Positions 26,957 to 36,768 are shown, counted from the first letter of the stretch. The stretch: 64,000 bases of DNA from Nocardiopsis algeriensis (GCF_014203695.1 NZ_JACHJO010000001.1:378369-442368); one strand, 5' to 3'. The notes: generated by a model not told the origin, from the letters alone. Numbers and translations are program-made.

Positions 26957-27598
26957 GTGGGGCTGTTTCTCGACACGGCCTTCGGCTTCCCGGCCGTGCT
27001 CCTCACACCCGTGCTCGCCGTGGTCACCCTCTACTGGATCGTGGTCGCGATCGGCCTGGCCGACACCGAGATGCTCGACGCCGCGGACGCCGACGGCAGC
27101 CCGGTGGGTGCGAGCGCGGTCCTGGAACGCATGAGATTGAGCAAGGCACCGGTGACGGTGGAGATCACCGCGCTGGTGCTCTCCGCCTGGTTCGTGAGCA
27201 TGATGGGCGGCATCGTGACCAGTCTCCTCACCTCCCCCGGCAGCGCCCTGTCCTGGGCACTGGGCGCGGTCGTGCTCGTCATCGCGGTGGTGGCCGCCTG
27301 GGCGCTCACCAGCGGCCTGGTCATGGCCGTGCAGCGTTTCCTCCCCCGGCGCGGGGGCTCCTCCCAGCGGGACCTGGTGGGCCGCACCTGCGTGATCCGT
27401 GTCGGCGAGGCCGGCGAGAGCTTCGGGCAGGCCGAGATCACCACCGAGAGCGGGGCCACCGTTGTCATCCCGGTGCGCACCATCGGCGGTGAGGTGCTGC
27501 CGGTGGGCAGCACCGCCCTGGTCTTCGAGCGCAGCGACGAGCAGGACGTCTTCCTCGTCACCGGCTTCGATCCCTCCCTGGACCCCGGACGGCCCTGA
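26957..27598 (+). CDS. YqiJ-like membrane protein with OB-fold (NfeD-like) domain
   Basis: An integral membrane protein of about 213 residues. Segments near the start (FPAVLLTPVLAVVTLYWIVV) and the middle (ITALVLSAWFVSMMGG; ALGAVVLVIAVVAAWAL) are transmembrane. The C-terminal 80 residues (LVGRTCVIRVGEAGESFGQA, VIPVRTIGGEVLPVGSTALV) look like the OB-fold typical of NfeD/YqiJ partners of flotillins. GTG 26957 is preferred for AAGGGG ten bases upstream; GTG 26933 and 26948 are alternatives. The flotillin gene follows by 173 bases, which supports the pairing known from YqiJ/YqiK. Its role would be to anchor or organise the flotillin in the membrane. Confidence 0.8.
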   Translation: MGLFLDTAFGFPAVLLTPVLAVVTLYWIVVAIGLADTEMLDAADADGSPVGASAVLERMRLSKAPVTVEITALVLSAWFVSMMGGIVTSLLTSPGSALSWALGAVVLVIAVVAAWALTSGLVMAVQRFLPRRGGSSQRDLVGRTCVIRVGEAGESFGQAEITTESGATVVIPVRTIGGEVLPVGSTALVFERSDEQDVFLVTGFDPSLDPGRP

Positions 27599-27771
27599 GC
27601 AGGCCTTCTCCCAGCGATCCTCCGCCCCGGGAGCGAAATCTTCCGAATAGTGGAACCGGGTTCGGTCGCACCGCGTCTCACTTTCCGTGAGCGGTCCCCG
27701 GGCCAGGGCATCCCGCCCGTGCACCCCCGACCGCCTTCCCTTCCGTCCACTCGCGGAAAAGAGGCCCCCAC

Positions 27772-29817
27772 GTGTTGCTGAGCGCTCCCTCCACCGGCCA
27801 GGAAGCCGCCAACGCGGCGTTCCTGACCGTGGGCATCTCCCTCGGTGTCGCGGTACTCGTACTGCTCCTGCTGGTCGTCGCCGTCCTGAAGATGTTCAAG
27901 AAGGTCAAGCAGGGTGAGGCCCTGATCATCTCCAAGACGCGCGACGTCCACGTCACCTTCACCGGCGCGGTCGTGCTGCCCGTCCTGCACAAGGCCGAGT
28001 ACATGGACATCGCGGTCAAGTCCCTGGACCTGGACCGCCGCGGCCGCGAAGGCCTGACCTGCCGGGACAACATCCGGGCCGACATCAGCGTCAAGTTCTT
28101 CATCCGCGTCAACGAGACGGAGGAGGACGTCAAGAAGGTTGCCAAGTCCATCGGCACCGAGCGGGCCAGCAACCACGAGACGCTCCAGGAACTGTTCAAC
28201 GCCAAGTTCGCCGAGGCCCTCAAGACCGTCGGCAAGCGCTTCGACTTCGAGCAGCTGTTCACCCAGCGCGAGGAGTTCCGCCAGCAGATCATCGCGGTCA
28301 TCGGCTCCGACCTCAACGGCTACGTCCTGGAGGACGTGGCGATCGACTACCTCGAGCAGACGCCGCTGCACCAGCACGACGCCAACAACATCCTCGACGC
28401 GCAGGGCATCTCCAAGATCACCGAGCGCACCGCGTCCGAGCACAAGCGGACCAACGAGTTCGAGAACGACCGCCGCAAGGAGATCGACCGCCAGAACACC
28501 GAGACCGCCGAGACCCTCGCCGAGCTGGAGAAGCGCCGCGAGGAGGCCGCTGCCAAGGCCAAGCGCGAGATCGAGATCATCAAGGCCCGCGAGGAGGCCG
28601 AGACCGCGCGCGTCCAGGCCGAGGAGCGCCTCAAGGCCGAGACCGCCAACATCCGCACCTCCGAGGCCCTCGGGGTCCAGCACGAGAACCAGCGCCGCGA
28701 GATCGCCGTCGCCGAGAAGAACCGCGAGCGCGTCATCGCCATCGAGACCGAGCGCATCGAGAAGGACCGGCTGCTGGAGGTCATCGGCCGCGAGCGCGAG
28801 ACCGAGCTGACCCGCATCGCCAAGGACAAGGAGGTCGAGGCCGAGCGCCGCGAGGTCGCCGAGGTGATCCGCGAACGCGTCGCCGTCGACCGCACCGTGG
28901 CCGAGCAGGAGGAGGCCATCAAGCGCCTGCGCACCGTGGAGGAGGCCGAGCGCGAGCGCCAGGCCCTCGTCATCCACGCCGAGGCCGAGGCCCAGGAGCG
29001 GCTGGTCAAGGACATCAAGGCCGCCGAGGCCGCGGAGGAGGCCGCCAAGCACAAGGCCGCCGAGGAGCTCACCCTCGCCGAGGCCCGCCAGCAGGCCGCC
29101 GAGCTCGACACCCGCGCCAAGATCCGCCTGGCCGAGGGCATCCAGGCCGAGACCGCGGCCGCCGGGCTGGCCGAGGTCCAGGTCCGCGAGCAGGACGCCG
29201 AGGCGATCGAGAAGGTCGGCCGCGCCGAGGCCGCCGTGGCCCGAGAGAAGGCGCTGGCCGAGGCCGAGGCCGTCGAGCAGAAGCTGCGCGCCGAGGCCGC
29301 CGGCCTGCACGAGAAGGCCGGCGCGATGGCCGCCCTGGACGAGGTCAGCCGCGAGCACGAGGAGTACCGCCTGCGCCTGGAGGCCGAGAAGGAGGTGCGC
29401 CTGGCCGGGATCGACGTCCACCGCCAGGTCGCCGAGGCCCAGGCCACCGTCCTGGCCACCGGCCTGGAGAGCGCCGACATCAACATCGTCGGCGGCGACG
29501 GCGCGTTCTTCGACCGCATGGTCAACTCCATCGGCATGGGCAAGGCCGTGGACGGATTCGTGGCCAACTCCGAGTCGGTGCGCTCCCTCGGGGAGTCCCT
29601 GCTCGACGGCGGCACCGACTCCGTGCTCGGCCGGGCCCTGGCCGCGGCGGGCAGCGAGGACGTCAAGAACCTCACCCTCTCCGCCCTGCTGATGAAGCTG
29701 ATCGGCGCCGGCGGCCCCGACGCCGCCAAGCTCGACCAGCTGCTGGCCTCCGCGCGGAAGCTGGGCGTGGACTCGATGCCGTTGTCCGCGCTGAACGGCA
29801 ACGCGGTCAAGAACTGA
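27772..29817 (+). CDS. yqiK: Flotillin-like SPFH protein (YqiK type)
   Basis: A 681-residue membrane-anchored SPFH protein. It has one N-terminal transmembrane segment (about 17-40, ISLGVAVLVLLLLVVAVL) and then an SPFH domain (KVKQGEALIISK, VKSLDLDRRGREGLTCRDN, VLEDVAIDYLEQTPL). A long Glu/Arg/Ala-rich coiled coil of about 350 residues follows, with a short C-terminal globular tail. YqiK-type flotillins form oligomeric membrane scaffolds. GTG 27772 is preceded by AAAGAGG. A strong hairpin follows the stop, then the giant ATPase gene, so the three genes YqiJ, YqiK and ATPase look like one locus. Confidence 0.92.
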   Translation: MLLSAPSTGQEAANAAFLTVGISLGVAVLVLLLLVVAVLKMFKKVKQGEALIISKTRDVHVTFTGAVVLPVLHKAEYMDIAVKSLDLDRRGREGLTCRDNIRADISVKFFIRVNETEEDVKKVAKSIGTERASNHETLQELFNAKFAEALKTVGKRFDFEQLFTQREEFRQQIIAVIGSDLNGYVLEDVAIDYLEQTPLHQHDANNILDAQGISKITERTASEHKRTNEFENDRRKEIDRQNTETAETLAELEKRREEAAAKAKREIEIIKAREEAETARVQAEERLKAETANIRTSEALGVQHENQRREIAVAEKNRERVIAIETERIEKDRLLEVIGRERETELTRIAKDKEVEAERREVAEVIRERVAVDRTVAEQEEAIKRLRTVEEAERERQALVIHAEAEAQERLVKDIKAAEAAEEAAKHKAAEELTLAEARQQAAELDTRAKIRLAEGIQAETAAAGLAEVQVREQDAEAIEKVGRAEAAVAREKALAEAEAVEQKLRAEAAGLHEKAGAMAALDEVSREHEEYRLRLEAEKEVRLAGIDVHRQVAEAQATVLATGLESADINIVGGDGAFFDRMVNSIGMGKAVDGFVANSESVRSLGESLLDGGTDSVLGRALAAAGSEDVKNLTLSALLMKLIGAGGPDAAKLDQLLASARKLGVDSMPLSALNGNAVKN

Positions 29818-29829
29818 CCGTTCCCGGCA

Positions 29830-29853
29830 GGGGCGGGCCCTCGGGCCCGCCCC
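29830..29853 (+). terminator. GC-rich hairpin followed by TTT after the flotillin gene
   Basis: GGGGCGGGC pairs with GCCCGCCCC around a 6-base loop, ending in CTTTCCCC. It lies 12 bases after the flotillin stop. It may reduce, rather than abolish, transcription into the ATPase gene 43 bases further on. Confidence 0.6.
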
Positions 29854-29896
29854 TTTCCCCCGCGTGAGAGCTCCAGAGCGAAGAGGTGACCGCACG

Positions 29897-32800
29897 TTGA
29901 CCGAGGGACCGTCCACCGCACCCGACAGCGCGCCCGAGGCCCCCGGCCTGGACTCGGGCACCTACGAGGTGCTCCGCACCCGCCTGCGCGAGCAGACCGG
30001 CGAGCTCGCCCGGCGCACCGAGGAGCTCAACGCCCGCCGCCTGGAGGTGTTCGGCGGCACCGAACTGGCGCTGCTGGGCACCGAGCGCATCCGCACCGAG
30101 CACAACTGCGTGCCCCGGGACGTCGCCGGCGTGGGCCACTCGGTCGGCGACACCATGCTGTTCGGCTACAACGTCTTCCTCGGCATGCAGCGGGAGACGC
30201 ACGTCTCCGACGTGTTCTCGCTGCACCGGTTCGAGCGCGACGGCGACGCGCTCTCGTTCTCCGACATGTCCGAGGACTCCGTCCCGGGGCTGCTCGCCGA
30301 CGAGCGGTTCCGCCAGGACTTCGCCAACCTCTACCGCTACTACCGCGACACGCGGCTGCTCCAGCTGCGCCGGCTGGAGGGCCGCCTCCTCGCCGTCTTC
30401 CAGACCGGGCCGCGCACCGAGGACGTCCGCGTGCTGCGCTGGTCGGTCTCCCCCACCGGGGAGACGGCCTACCTCGACGACCGGGGCGAGCGCGACCACG
30501 TGTTCCCGCCCTCGCACGACTTCACCTGGACCGAGGCCACCCGCGAGGACCACGTCCAGGGCCGCCACCCGCACATCTCGATCCTCGACGAGGTGTTCGT
30601 GGAGACGGTGGGCGGCGACCTCACCGTCAAGGTCGAGGACAACACCGAGTCCGGTGAGGGGATCTACAGCGAACCCGTCGACGAGCCGCTGCAGAGCCTG
30701 GCCGACGCCTCGGTGATGTACGCCCGCGTGGGATCGCTGATCCTGCTGCGGATCCTGCCCTACAACGAGACCGAGTGGCGCCATCTGGTCTTCAACACCC
30801 GCACCAAGGACGTGCTGCGCCTGGACGGGATCGGCCAGGCGTGCCGGCGGCTGCCCGACGACCAGGGGCTGATCTTCCCCGGCGGCCACTACTTGTCCAC
30901 CGGAGCGGTCCGGACCTTCGACACCGACGTCACCGGCCTGGAGTTCGAGCGCGTGGTGCGCTCCCCCAACGGGGAGGACGTGCTGTACGTCTTCCACTCA
31001 AGGGCCGACGGGCGCAGCCTCCTGCTGTCGTACAACACCATCCGCAAGGAGGTCGCCGCCCCGATCGTCTGCCACGGGTACTCGCTGTTCGACGACGGCA
31101 CCATGGCGGTGTTCCGCGAGAGCGCGGACGGCCCCACCCGGGTGCACCCGATGCAGGTGTGGCAGACCCCCTACGTGTCCGACGTGTACGCGGCCGCCCA
31201 GCCGGCGGGCACCGGTCCGCTGGAGCGGGTGGGCAACGCCGAGCTGGTGCGCGGCGTCTCCGAATGCCTCTCCGTGGCACGCATGGCCGAGGAGATGCGC
31301 CCCTCCACCGAGGTGTTCGAAGCGCTCATCGCCTCCTGCCGCAGCGTCGCCGACCGGTTCCACTGGCTGGGCGAGGCCGAACTCGGCGACCTGGCCGAGC
31401 CGCTGGATCAGGTGCGCGCCACCGCGGAACGGGTCCTGGAGGAGTTCGAGGCCGTCCAGGCCCTCACCCGGCAGGCGGCCGAGGCACTGGCGGAGGCCGA
31501 GGAGGAGGCCGCCTCCCTCATCCGCACCGCGCGGGGCGAGGCGCCCCGGACGGCGGAGGGCTGGGTGGAGCGGCTGACCGGGCTGCGGCGCGCCCAGGGG
31601 CGGGCCGCCACGCTGCGCGAGGTCCGCCACGTGGACACCGGGCGCCTGGAGGAGCTGGACCGCAGGCTCGGCGAGGAGATCGCCTCCGCGGGTCGGCGCA
31701 CGGTCGCCTTCCTGGAGCGCGACGACGCCTTCGACGGCTACCGCGCCGAGGTGGAGCGGCTCGCCGAGGACGCCGAGGCCCTCGACGCCGTGAGCGCCGC
31801 CGCGGCCGTCGGCGAGCGCATCGGTGAGCTGACCGAGGGCCTGCAGACCGTCACCGAGGTGATCGGCTCCCTCGACATCGGCGACGCCCAGGTGCGCACG
31901 CGCATCCTGGAGCGGATCAGCGAGGTGCTGGCCGGCACCAACCGGGCGCGCGCCGTGCTGGAGACGCGGCGCCGGGAACTGCTGGCCGTGGAGGGCCGGG
32001 CGGAGTTCGCCGCCGAGTTCGCCCTGCTGGGCCAGGCGGTGACGGGCGCGCTCGCCGCCGCCGACACCCCCGACCGCTGCGACGAGCAGCTGGGGCGGAT
32101 CATGCTCCGGCTGGAGGACCTGGAGTCGCGCTTCGCCGAGTTCGACGACTTCCTCGCCGAGCTGGCCGACAAGCGCGAGGACGTGTACGAGGCGTTCTCC
32201 TCCCGCAAGCAGACCCTCGTGGACGAGCGGGCGCGGCGGGCCGACCGGCTGTCCTCCTCCGCCGAGCGGGTCCTGGACGGGGTGCGGCGGCGCGTCGCCT
32301 CGCTCACCACCCTGGAGGACGTCAACACCTACTTCGCCTCCGACGCGATGGTGGCGCGGCTGCGGCGCACCGTCGAGGAGATGCGCGAACTCGGCGAGAG
32401 CGTGCGCGCCGAGGAGCTCGAGGGGCGCCTGCTGGCCGCCCGCCAGGAGGCCGGGCGCGCGCTGCGCGACCGCAGCGACCTGTACGACGGCGAGACCGTC
32501 CGCCTGGGCAAGCACAAGTTCGCGGTCAACACCCAGCCCGTCGACATCACCCTCACCCCGTACGGCGGGGAGATGGCGGTGGCGATCACCGGCACCGACT
32601 TCCGGTCCCCGGTCACCGATCCCGCCTTCGGGCGGACGCGCCACCTGTGGGACCGGCCGCTGGTCTCGGAGAGCCCGGAGGTGTACCGCTCCGAGTACCT
32701 GGCGGCGTCGCTGATGGCCGCCGCCGAGGAGGGCCGCGACGGGCTCACCCTGGACGGGCTGCGCGAGGCCGACCCGGCCGAGGTCGCACGCCGGGCCGCG

Positions 32801-34858
32801 TCGGCCCGCTACGACGAGGGCTACGAGCGCGGCGTGCACGACCACGACGCGGGGCTGGTCCTGGAGGCGCTGCTGCGCCTGCGCACCGGTGCGGGCCTGC
32901 TGCGCTACCCGGCTCCGGTGCGCGCGGTGGCCCAGCTGTTCTGGGCCTTCGGCACCGCCGAGGAGCCCCGGAGGGCCTGGGGCGTGCGCGCGGCTTCGCT
33001 GGCCCGCGCCCGCGCGGTGTTCGGGGCGCGCCGCTCCCCCGCGATCGACGCGCTGCGCACCGAGCTCGCCGAGGCGGTCGACGGGTTCCTCACCGGCACC
33101 GGGCTGCACCAGGACGCCGACCTGGACCTGGTGGCCGAGTACCTCTTCGAGGAGCTGGCCCTGGACTCCCCGGGCGAGCGCGGGTTCGTGTCGGGGGCCT
33201 CGGCCCGCGCCCTGCTGGACCGCTTCCACCGGGCGCTGGGCAGCTCCCGGGCGACCACGCGCCGCGCCTTCGAGGAGGACCTGCGCGCGCTCGGCGGCGA
33301 CCTGCCGGCCCGGTACCAGCTGGTGTCGGCCTGGCTGGAGGCGTACGCCTCCACCGAGGAGGGCGCCGACCCGCGCGACCTGCCCGAGGCTGCGGTGCTG
33401 GCACTGGCGGACGTGGAGCGCTACGCGTCCTCCGCGGCCGTGGGCGAGACCGTCACCGGCCTCCTGGGCACGCACCCGCGCATCGGGAACCGGTCGATGG
33501 AGCTGCGGATCGACGAGTTCCTGGAGCGCACCCGCCGCTTCCGCCTGGAGGAGGTGCCCGCCCACCGGGACTTCCAGCACCGGCGCCACGAGCTGGTGGC
33601 GGCCGAGCGCGAGCGCCTGCGGCTGGAGGAGTACCGGCCGAAGGTCATGAGCGGCTTCGTGCGCAACCGGCTGCTGGACGAGGTCTACCTGCCGCTCATC
33701 GGCGACAACCTCGCCAAGCAGCTGGGCGCGGCCGGCGACGGCAAGCGCACCGACCAGAGCGGGATGCTGCTGCTCATCTCCCCTCCCGGCTACGGCAAGA
33801 CCACCCTCATGGAGTACGTGGCCGACCGGCTGGGCCTGGTGTTCGTCAAGGTCAACGGCCCGGCCCTGGGCCACGCGGTGACCTCTCTGGACCCGGCCGA
33901 GGCTCCGGACGCCACGTCGCGCCAGGAGGTCGAGAAGATCTCGTTCGCATTGGAGATGGGCAGCAACGTGATGCTGTACCTGGACGACGTCCAGCACACG
34001 AACCCGGAGCTGCTGCAGAAGTTCATCTCCCTGTGCGACGGCCAGCGCCGCATGGAGGGCGTGTGGGAGGGCCGCACGCGCACCTACGACCTGCGCGGCA
34101 AGCGGTTCGCGGTGTGCATGGCGGGCAACCCGTACACCGAGCAGGGCAAGCGGTTCCGCATCCCGGACATGCTGGCCAACCGCGCCGACGTGTACAACCT
34201 GGGCGACGTGCTGTCGGGGCGCGAGGAGGTGTTCGCGCTCAGCTACATCGAGAACGCGCTCACCTCCAACCCGGTGCTGGCGCCGCTGTCCTCGCGCGGA
34301 CGCGAGGACGTGTACCGCTTCGTGCGCATGGCCCGCGGCGACGACTCGGTGGCCCTCGACCGGCTCGACCACCCGTACTCGGCGGTCGAGGCGGAGCGGA
34401 TCGTGTCGGTGCTGCGCAAGCTGCTGCGGCTCCAGGAGACGGTGCTGGCGGTCAACCAGGCCTACATCGCCTCCGCGGCGCAGTCGGAGGACGCCCGCAC
34501 CGAACCGCCGTTCCAGCTCCAGGGCTCCTACCGCAACATGAACCGGATGGCGGAGAAGATCGTCCCGGTCATGAACGACGACGAGGTCGAGGCGGTGGTC
34601 GACGACCACTACCTGGGCGAGGCCCAGACCCTCACCTCGGGCGCGGAGGCCAACCTCCTCAAGCTGGCGGAGCTGCGCGGGGTGATGACTCCGGAGCAGA
34701 AGGAGCGCTGGGCCGCGGTCAAGGCGGCCTACCGGCGCACCCAGGCCCTGGGCGGGGCCGAGGACGACCCGCTCACCAGGGCCATCGGCGCCATGGGCCT
34801 GCTCGCCGACCGCGTCGGCGAGATCAGCACGGCCCTCGACCGGAGGGAGCAGGGGTGA
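29897..34858 (+). CDS. Giant AAA+ 'DNA repair ATPase'-type protein
   Basis: A 1653-residue protein. The N-terminal 450 residues are beta-rich and repeat-like (GYNVFLGMQ, VFSLHRFERDGDALSF, FPGGHYLSTG). A long helical, probably coiled-coil middle follows (about 460-830), then a mixed region and a C-terminal AAA+ domain with Walker A SPPGYGKTTLMEY near 1296 and Walker B NVMLYLDDVQHTNPELLQK near 1358. It matches what I remember of the DUF3686 family, annotated 'DNA repair ATPase' without good functional proof and often found beside flotillins. TTG 29897 with AAGAGGTGA upstream is preferred; GTG 29864 would put the ribosome site inside the gene. It is probably a remodelling ATPase working with the flotillin scaffold (inference). 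Confidence 0.82.
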   Translation: MTEGPSTAPDSAPEAPGLDSGTYEVLRTRLREQTGELARRTEELNARRLEVFGGTELALLGTERIRTEHNCVPRDVAGVGHSVGDTMLFGYNVFLGMQRETHVSDVFSLHRFERDGDALSFSDMSEDSVPGLLADERFRQDFANLYRYYRDTRLLQLRRLEGRLLAVFQTGPRTEDVRVLRWSVSPTGETAYLDDRGERDHVFPPSHDFTWTEATREDHVQGRHPHISILDEVFVETVGGDLTVKVEDNTESGEGIYSEPVDEPLQSLADASVMYARVGSLILLRILPYNETEWRHLVFNTRTKDVLRLDGIGQACRRLPDDQGLIFPGGHYLSTGAVRTFDTDVTGLEFERVVRSPNGEDVLYVFHSRADGRSLLLSYNTIRKEVAAPIVCHGYSLFDDGTMAVFRESADGPTRVHPMQVWQTPYVSDVYAAAQPAGTGPLERVGNAELVRGVSECLSVARMAEEMRPSTEVFEALIASCRSVADRFHWLGEAELGDLAEPLDQVRATAERVLEEFEAVQALTRQAAEALAEAEEEAASLIRTARGEAPRTAEGWVERLTGLRRAQGRAATLREVRHVDTGRLEELDRRLGEEIASAGRRTVAFLERDDAFDGYRAEVERLAEDAEALDAVSAAAAVGERIGELTEGLQTVTEVIGSLDIGDAQVRTRILERISEVLAGTNRARAVLETRRRELLAVEGRAEFAAEFALLGQAVTGALAAADTPDRCDEQLGRIMLRLEDLESRFAEFDDFLAELADKREDVYEAFSSRKQTLVDERARRADRLSSSAERVLDGVRRRVASLTTLEDVNTYFASDAMVARLRRTVEEMRELGESVRAEELEGRLLAARQEAGRALRDRSDLYDGETVRLGKHKFAVNTQPVDITLTPYGGEMAVAITGTDFRSPVTDPAFGRTRHLWDRPLVSESPEVYRSEYLAASLMAAAEEGRDGLTLDGLREADPAEVARRAASARYDEGYERGVHDHDAGLVLEALLRLRTGAGLLRYPAPVRAVAQLFWAFGTAEEPRRAWGVRAASLARARAVFGARRSPAIDALRTELAEAVDGFLTGTGLHQDADLDLVAEYLFEELALDSPGERGFVSGASARALLDRFHRALGSSRATTRRAFEEDLRALGGDLPARYQLVSAWLEAYASTEEGADPRDLPEAAVLALADVERYASSAAVGETVTGLLGTHPRIGNRSMELRIDEFLERTRRFRLEEVPAHRDFQHRRHELVAAERERLRLEEYRPKVMSGFVRNRLLDEVYLPLIGDNLAKQLGAAGDGKRTDQSGMLLLISPPGYGKTTLMEYVADRLGLVFVKVNGPALGHAVTSLDPAEAPDATSRQEVEKISFALEMGSNVMLYLDDVQHTNPELLQKFISLCDGQRRMEGVWEGRTRTYDLRGKRFAVCMAGNPYTEQGKRFRIPDMLANRADVYNLGDVLSGREEVFALSYIENALTSNPVLAPLSSRGREDVYRFVRMARGDDSVALDRLDHPYSAVEAERIVSVLRKLLRLQETVLAVNQAYIASAAQSEDARTEPPFQLQGSYRNMNRMAEKIVPVMNDDEVEAVVDDHYLGEAQTLTSGAEANLLKLAELRGVMTPEQKERWAAVKAAYRRTQALGGAEDDPLTRAIGAMGLLADRVGEISTALDRREQG

Positions 34859-34869
34859 TCGGTATCGCC

Positions 34870-34909
34870 CCCGGGCGGGAGGACCCCACACAGGGGCAAC
34901 CCGCCCGGG
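34870..34909. terminator. Bidirectional terminator between convergent genes
   Basis: CCCGGGCGGG (34870-34879) pairs perfectly with CCCGCCCGGG (34900-34909). An inner CCCC/GGGG stem closes on ACACA. It sits between the ATPase stop and the convergent PIN gene stop. Confidence 0.65.
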
Positions 34910-34948
34910 CGTGCCCCGGCGGCGGCACGGAAGCGCTCACCGCAGCCT

Positions 34949-35506
34949 TCAGACAGCTCCGTTCTCCTGCGCCCACTTCTCGAACTCACCCGGCCCGAAG
35001 GGAAGCCTGTACTCGGTCTCCATGAGGTGGTCTGCCACACTGCTCACCATCGCCAGCGTCAGGAAACCCGCACGAACAGCCTCGCAGAGCAACCCGAGCG
35101 TACCCGTGTACCTGACCTTCGCCTCCTTGGCGGCACGCCTTGCTGCCCCGTCGTCGATGACCGCAGTCGCCCCGTGAACCTGGGCGTAGGCCAGAACGGC
35201 TGCCTCTCCGATGTTCCTCCCCCCGGAGACCAGGAAGGCGGAGAAGTGAGCGAAGGCAGCGTTCTCGGAAGGCGTGTCGAGTGCAGACCTGGAGATCCAT
35301 TCCGTTCCCAGAACCTGCTGGAGATGGGGTCTGGTGCTCGCCCCCCGGCGCAGTTCGTACTCGACCGCGTCAGGTACGACCACTTTCCTCGCTCCGGCAA
35401 CCGAACGCAGAACGCCGAGCCATCCTGCTTCCGCCAGGTGGCTCAGCGGACCGGTGTCGACGACGAGTTCCTCACCTGGATCGCCGTTCACGAGACGAAG
35501 TCCCAT
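34949..35506 (-). CDS. PIN-like toxin (DUF3368/VapC-like)
   Basis: A 185-residue PIN-fold protein. The N-terminal LVVDTGPLSHLAEAGWLGVL carries the first catalytic Asp. VVPDAVEYELRRG supplies the middle acid, and TAVIDDGAARRAAKEAKV plus YTGTLGLLCEAVRAG is the typical C-terminal half of DUF3368-like proteins. The expected activity is an RNase toxin. ATG 35506 overlaps the end of the upstream XRE-ImmA gene by 19 bases, so the two are co-translated. The usual partner of DUF3368 proteins is a small UPF0175 protein; here it is a regulator-protease, so the pair may be a toxin-antitoxin or a mobile-element regulatory unit. Confidence 0.82.
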   Translation of the reverse strand: MGLRLVNGDPGEELVVDTGPLSHLAEAGWLGVLRSVAGARKVVVPDAVEYELRRGASTRPHLQQVLGTEWISRSALDTPSENAAFAHFSAFLVSGGRNIGEAAVLAYAQVHGATAVIDDGAARRAAKEAKVRYTGTLGLLCEAVRAGFLTLAMVSSVADHLMETEYRLPFGPGEFEKWAQENGAV

Positions 35507-36609
35507 ATCGCCGATGCGTTCCGCTGCGGAAGCTCGGGAAGGTCTGCCGCATCCCACGTGCCGAACAGCAGCTCGAGTGCCCTCGCCCCGCTCACCCTCT
35601 CGGACCTGAAGAGGCGCAGGACAGCAGCCTCGTAGTCTCGCGGAAGCCAGCCGGAACCCAGCTCGTCCGAGACGACGAGATCGTGTTCGACGATGTCCGC
35701 TCTGGTGGTTCTGGTCGTTCTCACCTGTGCGGCCTGGGTGCCCTCGACCATCTCGAGCTCCAGAAGCCGGCGCGCCAGCGTGGACATGTCGACGCGGAAG
35801 CAGCTTGCCGCCATCACCGCTGCTGCACGGGCTCCCTTGTCGGCAAGCCACCTGTCCCACGCATCACGGAACGAGGACTCCGGTAGCAGAAGAGCCCGGG
35901 CAAAACGATCGATGAGCTGCTCGCGGAGATCAGGGGTCGAAGCGCCGTCGATGCGCCAGTCGACCGTGTACTCGTCCGCCATCAGCACATGGCCGAGTTC
36001 ATGCGCCAGGGACAGGCGCCGGCGGCCCACACGCAGACCTCCGTTGACAACAGCCACGGCTCCGGCCTCCAGCAGGACACTGGCCGCGTCCGCGGATTCT
36101 GTGCCCAGGTCGGCCACGAAGGGAACGAGTCCTGCTCGGACCACCCTGGCGCCGAGTTCCTTGAGGGGCCCTTCCGCTTCTGCGCCCAAGAGCATCCGAG
36201 CCTCGTGCGCCAGTTGCTCCGCTTCCTCCTTGTCAGCAGGTACGGAGAAGACAGGCAGACGGTCCAGGGCCTTGCGCAGCATCGGATCATGCCGGGACAC
36301 GAACTCGACCGCCCGGGCACGCAGCTCCACTTCGCGATCGATGCGCGGGCTGGGCTCACCGGGGTCGGTGACGTTGCGGTGGGACACGATCGCGGGCGGG
36401 GCCTCTTCGACGAACCATTCGATTCGCTCGTCGAGTGCCTCGGCCACCTGGGCGAGTTCCAGCGCCGTGACGCGGCGTGCACCGGTCTCGATCTTGGCCA
36501 GGCTCGACCGGTCCAGGCCCACGGAGCGTGCCAGCTCGCTCTGGGTGAGTCCTGCGCGCTGACGCGCTTCGGCAACGCGGAGACCGAGGTGACGGGCATC
36601 AAGAACCAT
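35488..36609 (-). CDS. XRE HTH-ImmA/IrrE metalloprotease fusion
   Basis: A 373-residue protein of the COG2856 type. The HTH (about 7-62: RVAEARQRAGLTQSELARSV, SSLAKIETGARRVTALEL) is followed by an ImmA/IrrE zinc-protease domain with RLSLAHELGHVLMAD (HExxH near 205) and DRFARALLLPESSFRDAW. These proteins repress or, by cleaving partner repressors, derepress mobile-element and toxin genes. ATG 36609 starts MVLDARHLGLRVAEAR. The stop lies inside the PIN gene start, indicating an operon. As antitoxin or regulator of the PIN protein it would be autoregulatory (inference). Confidence 0.9.
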   Translation of the reverse strand: MVLDARHLGLRVAEARQRAGLTQSELARSVGLDRSSLAKIETGARRVTALELAQVAEALDERIEWFVEEAPPAIVSHRNVTDPGEPSPRIDREVELRARAVEFVSRHDPMLRKALDRLPVFSVPADKEEAEQLAHEARMLLGAEAEGPLKELGARVVRAGLVPFVADLGTESADAASVLLEAGAVAVVNGGLRVGRRRLSLAHELGHVLMADEYTVDWRIDGASTPDLREQLIDRFARALLLPESSFRDAWDRWLADKGARAAAVMAASCFRVDMSTLARRLLELEMVEGTQAAQVRTTRTTRADIVEHDLVVSDELGSGWLPRDYEAAVLRLFRSERVSGARALELLFGTWDAADLPELPQRNASAIWDFVS

Positions 36610-36768
36610 GTGTGCGATATTAGAACAAGGAAGGTGTCAGGCAAAGGTCCATACTCCTCCTCCGCACCGAACCGGGCTCACGGCTTCCCTGCCGGGACCG
36701 GGCGCGCCGCCCGGGCGCCGGCCACGGGCCGGGACACCGGAAAACCTTGTGCGCAAGGGGGGAGCGGA

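Noticed and set aside
26300-34891. Large minus-strand frames opposite the flotillin and ATPase genes (474, 976, 524, 396 and 1297 codons)
   Set aside because: Leu/Val/Gly/Asp or His-rich antisense frames of real genes on the plus strand.
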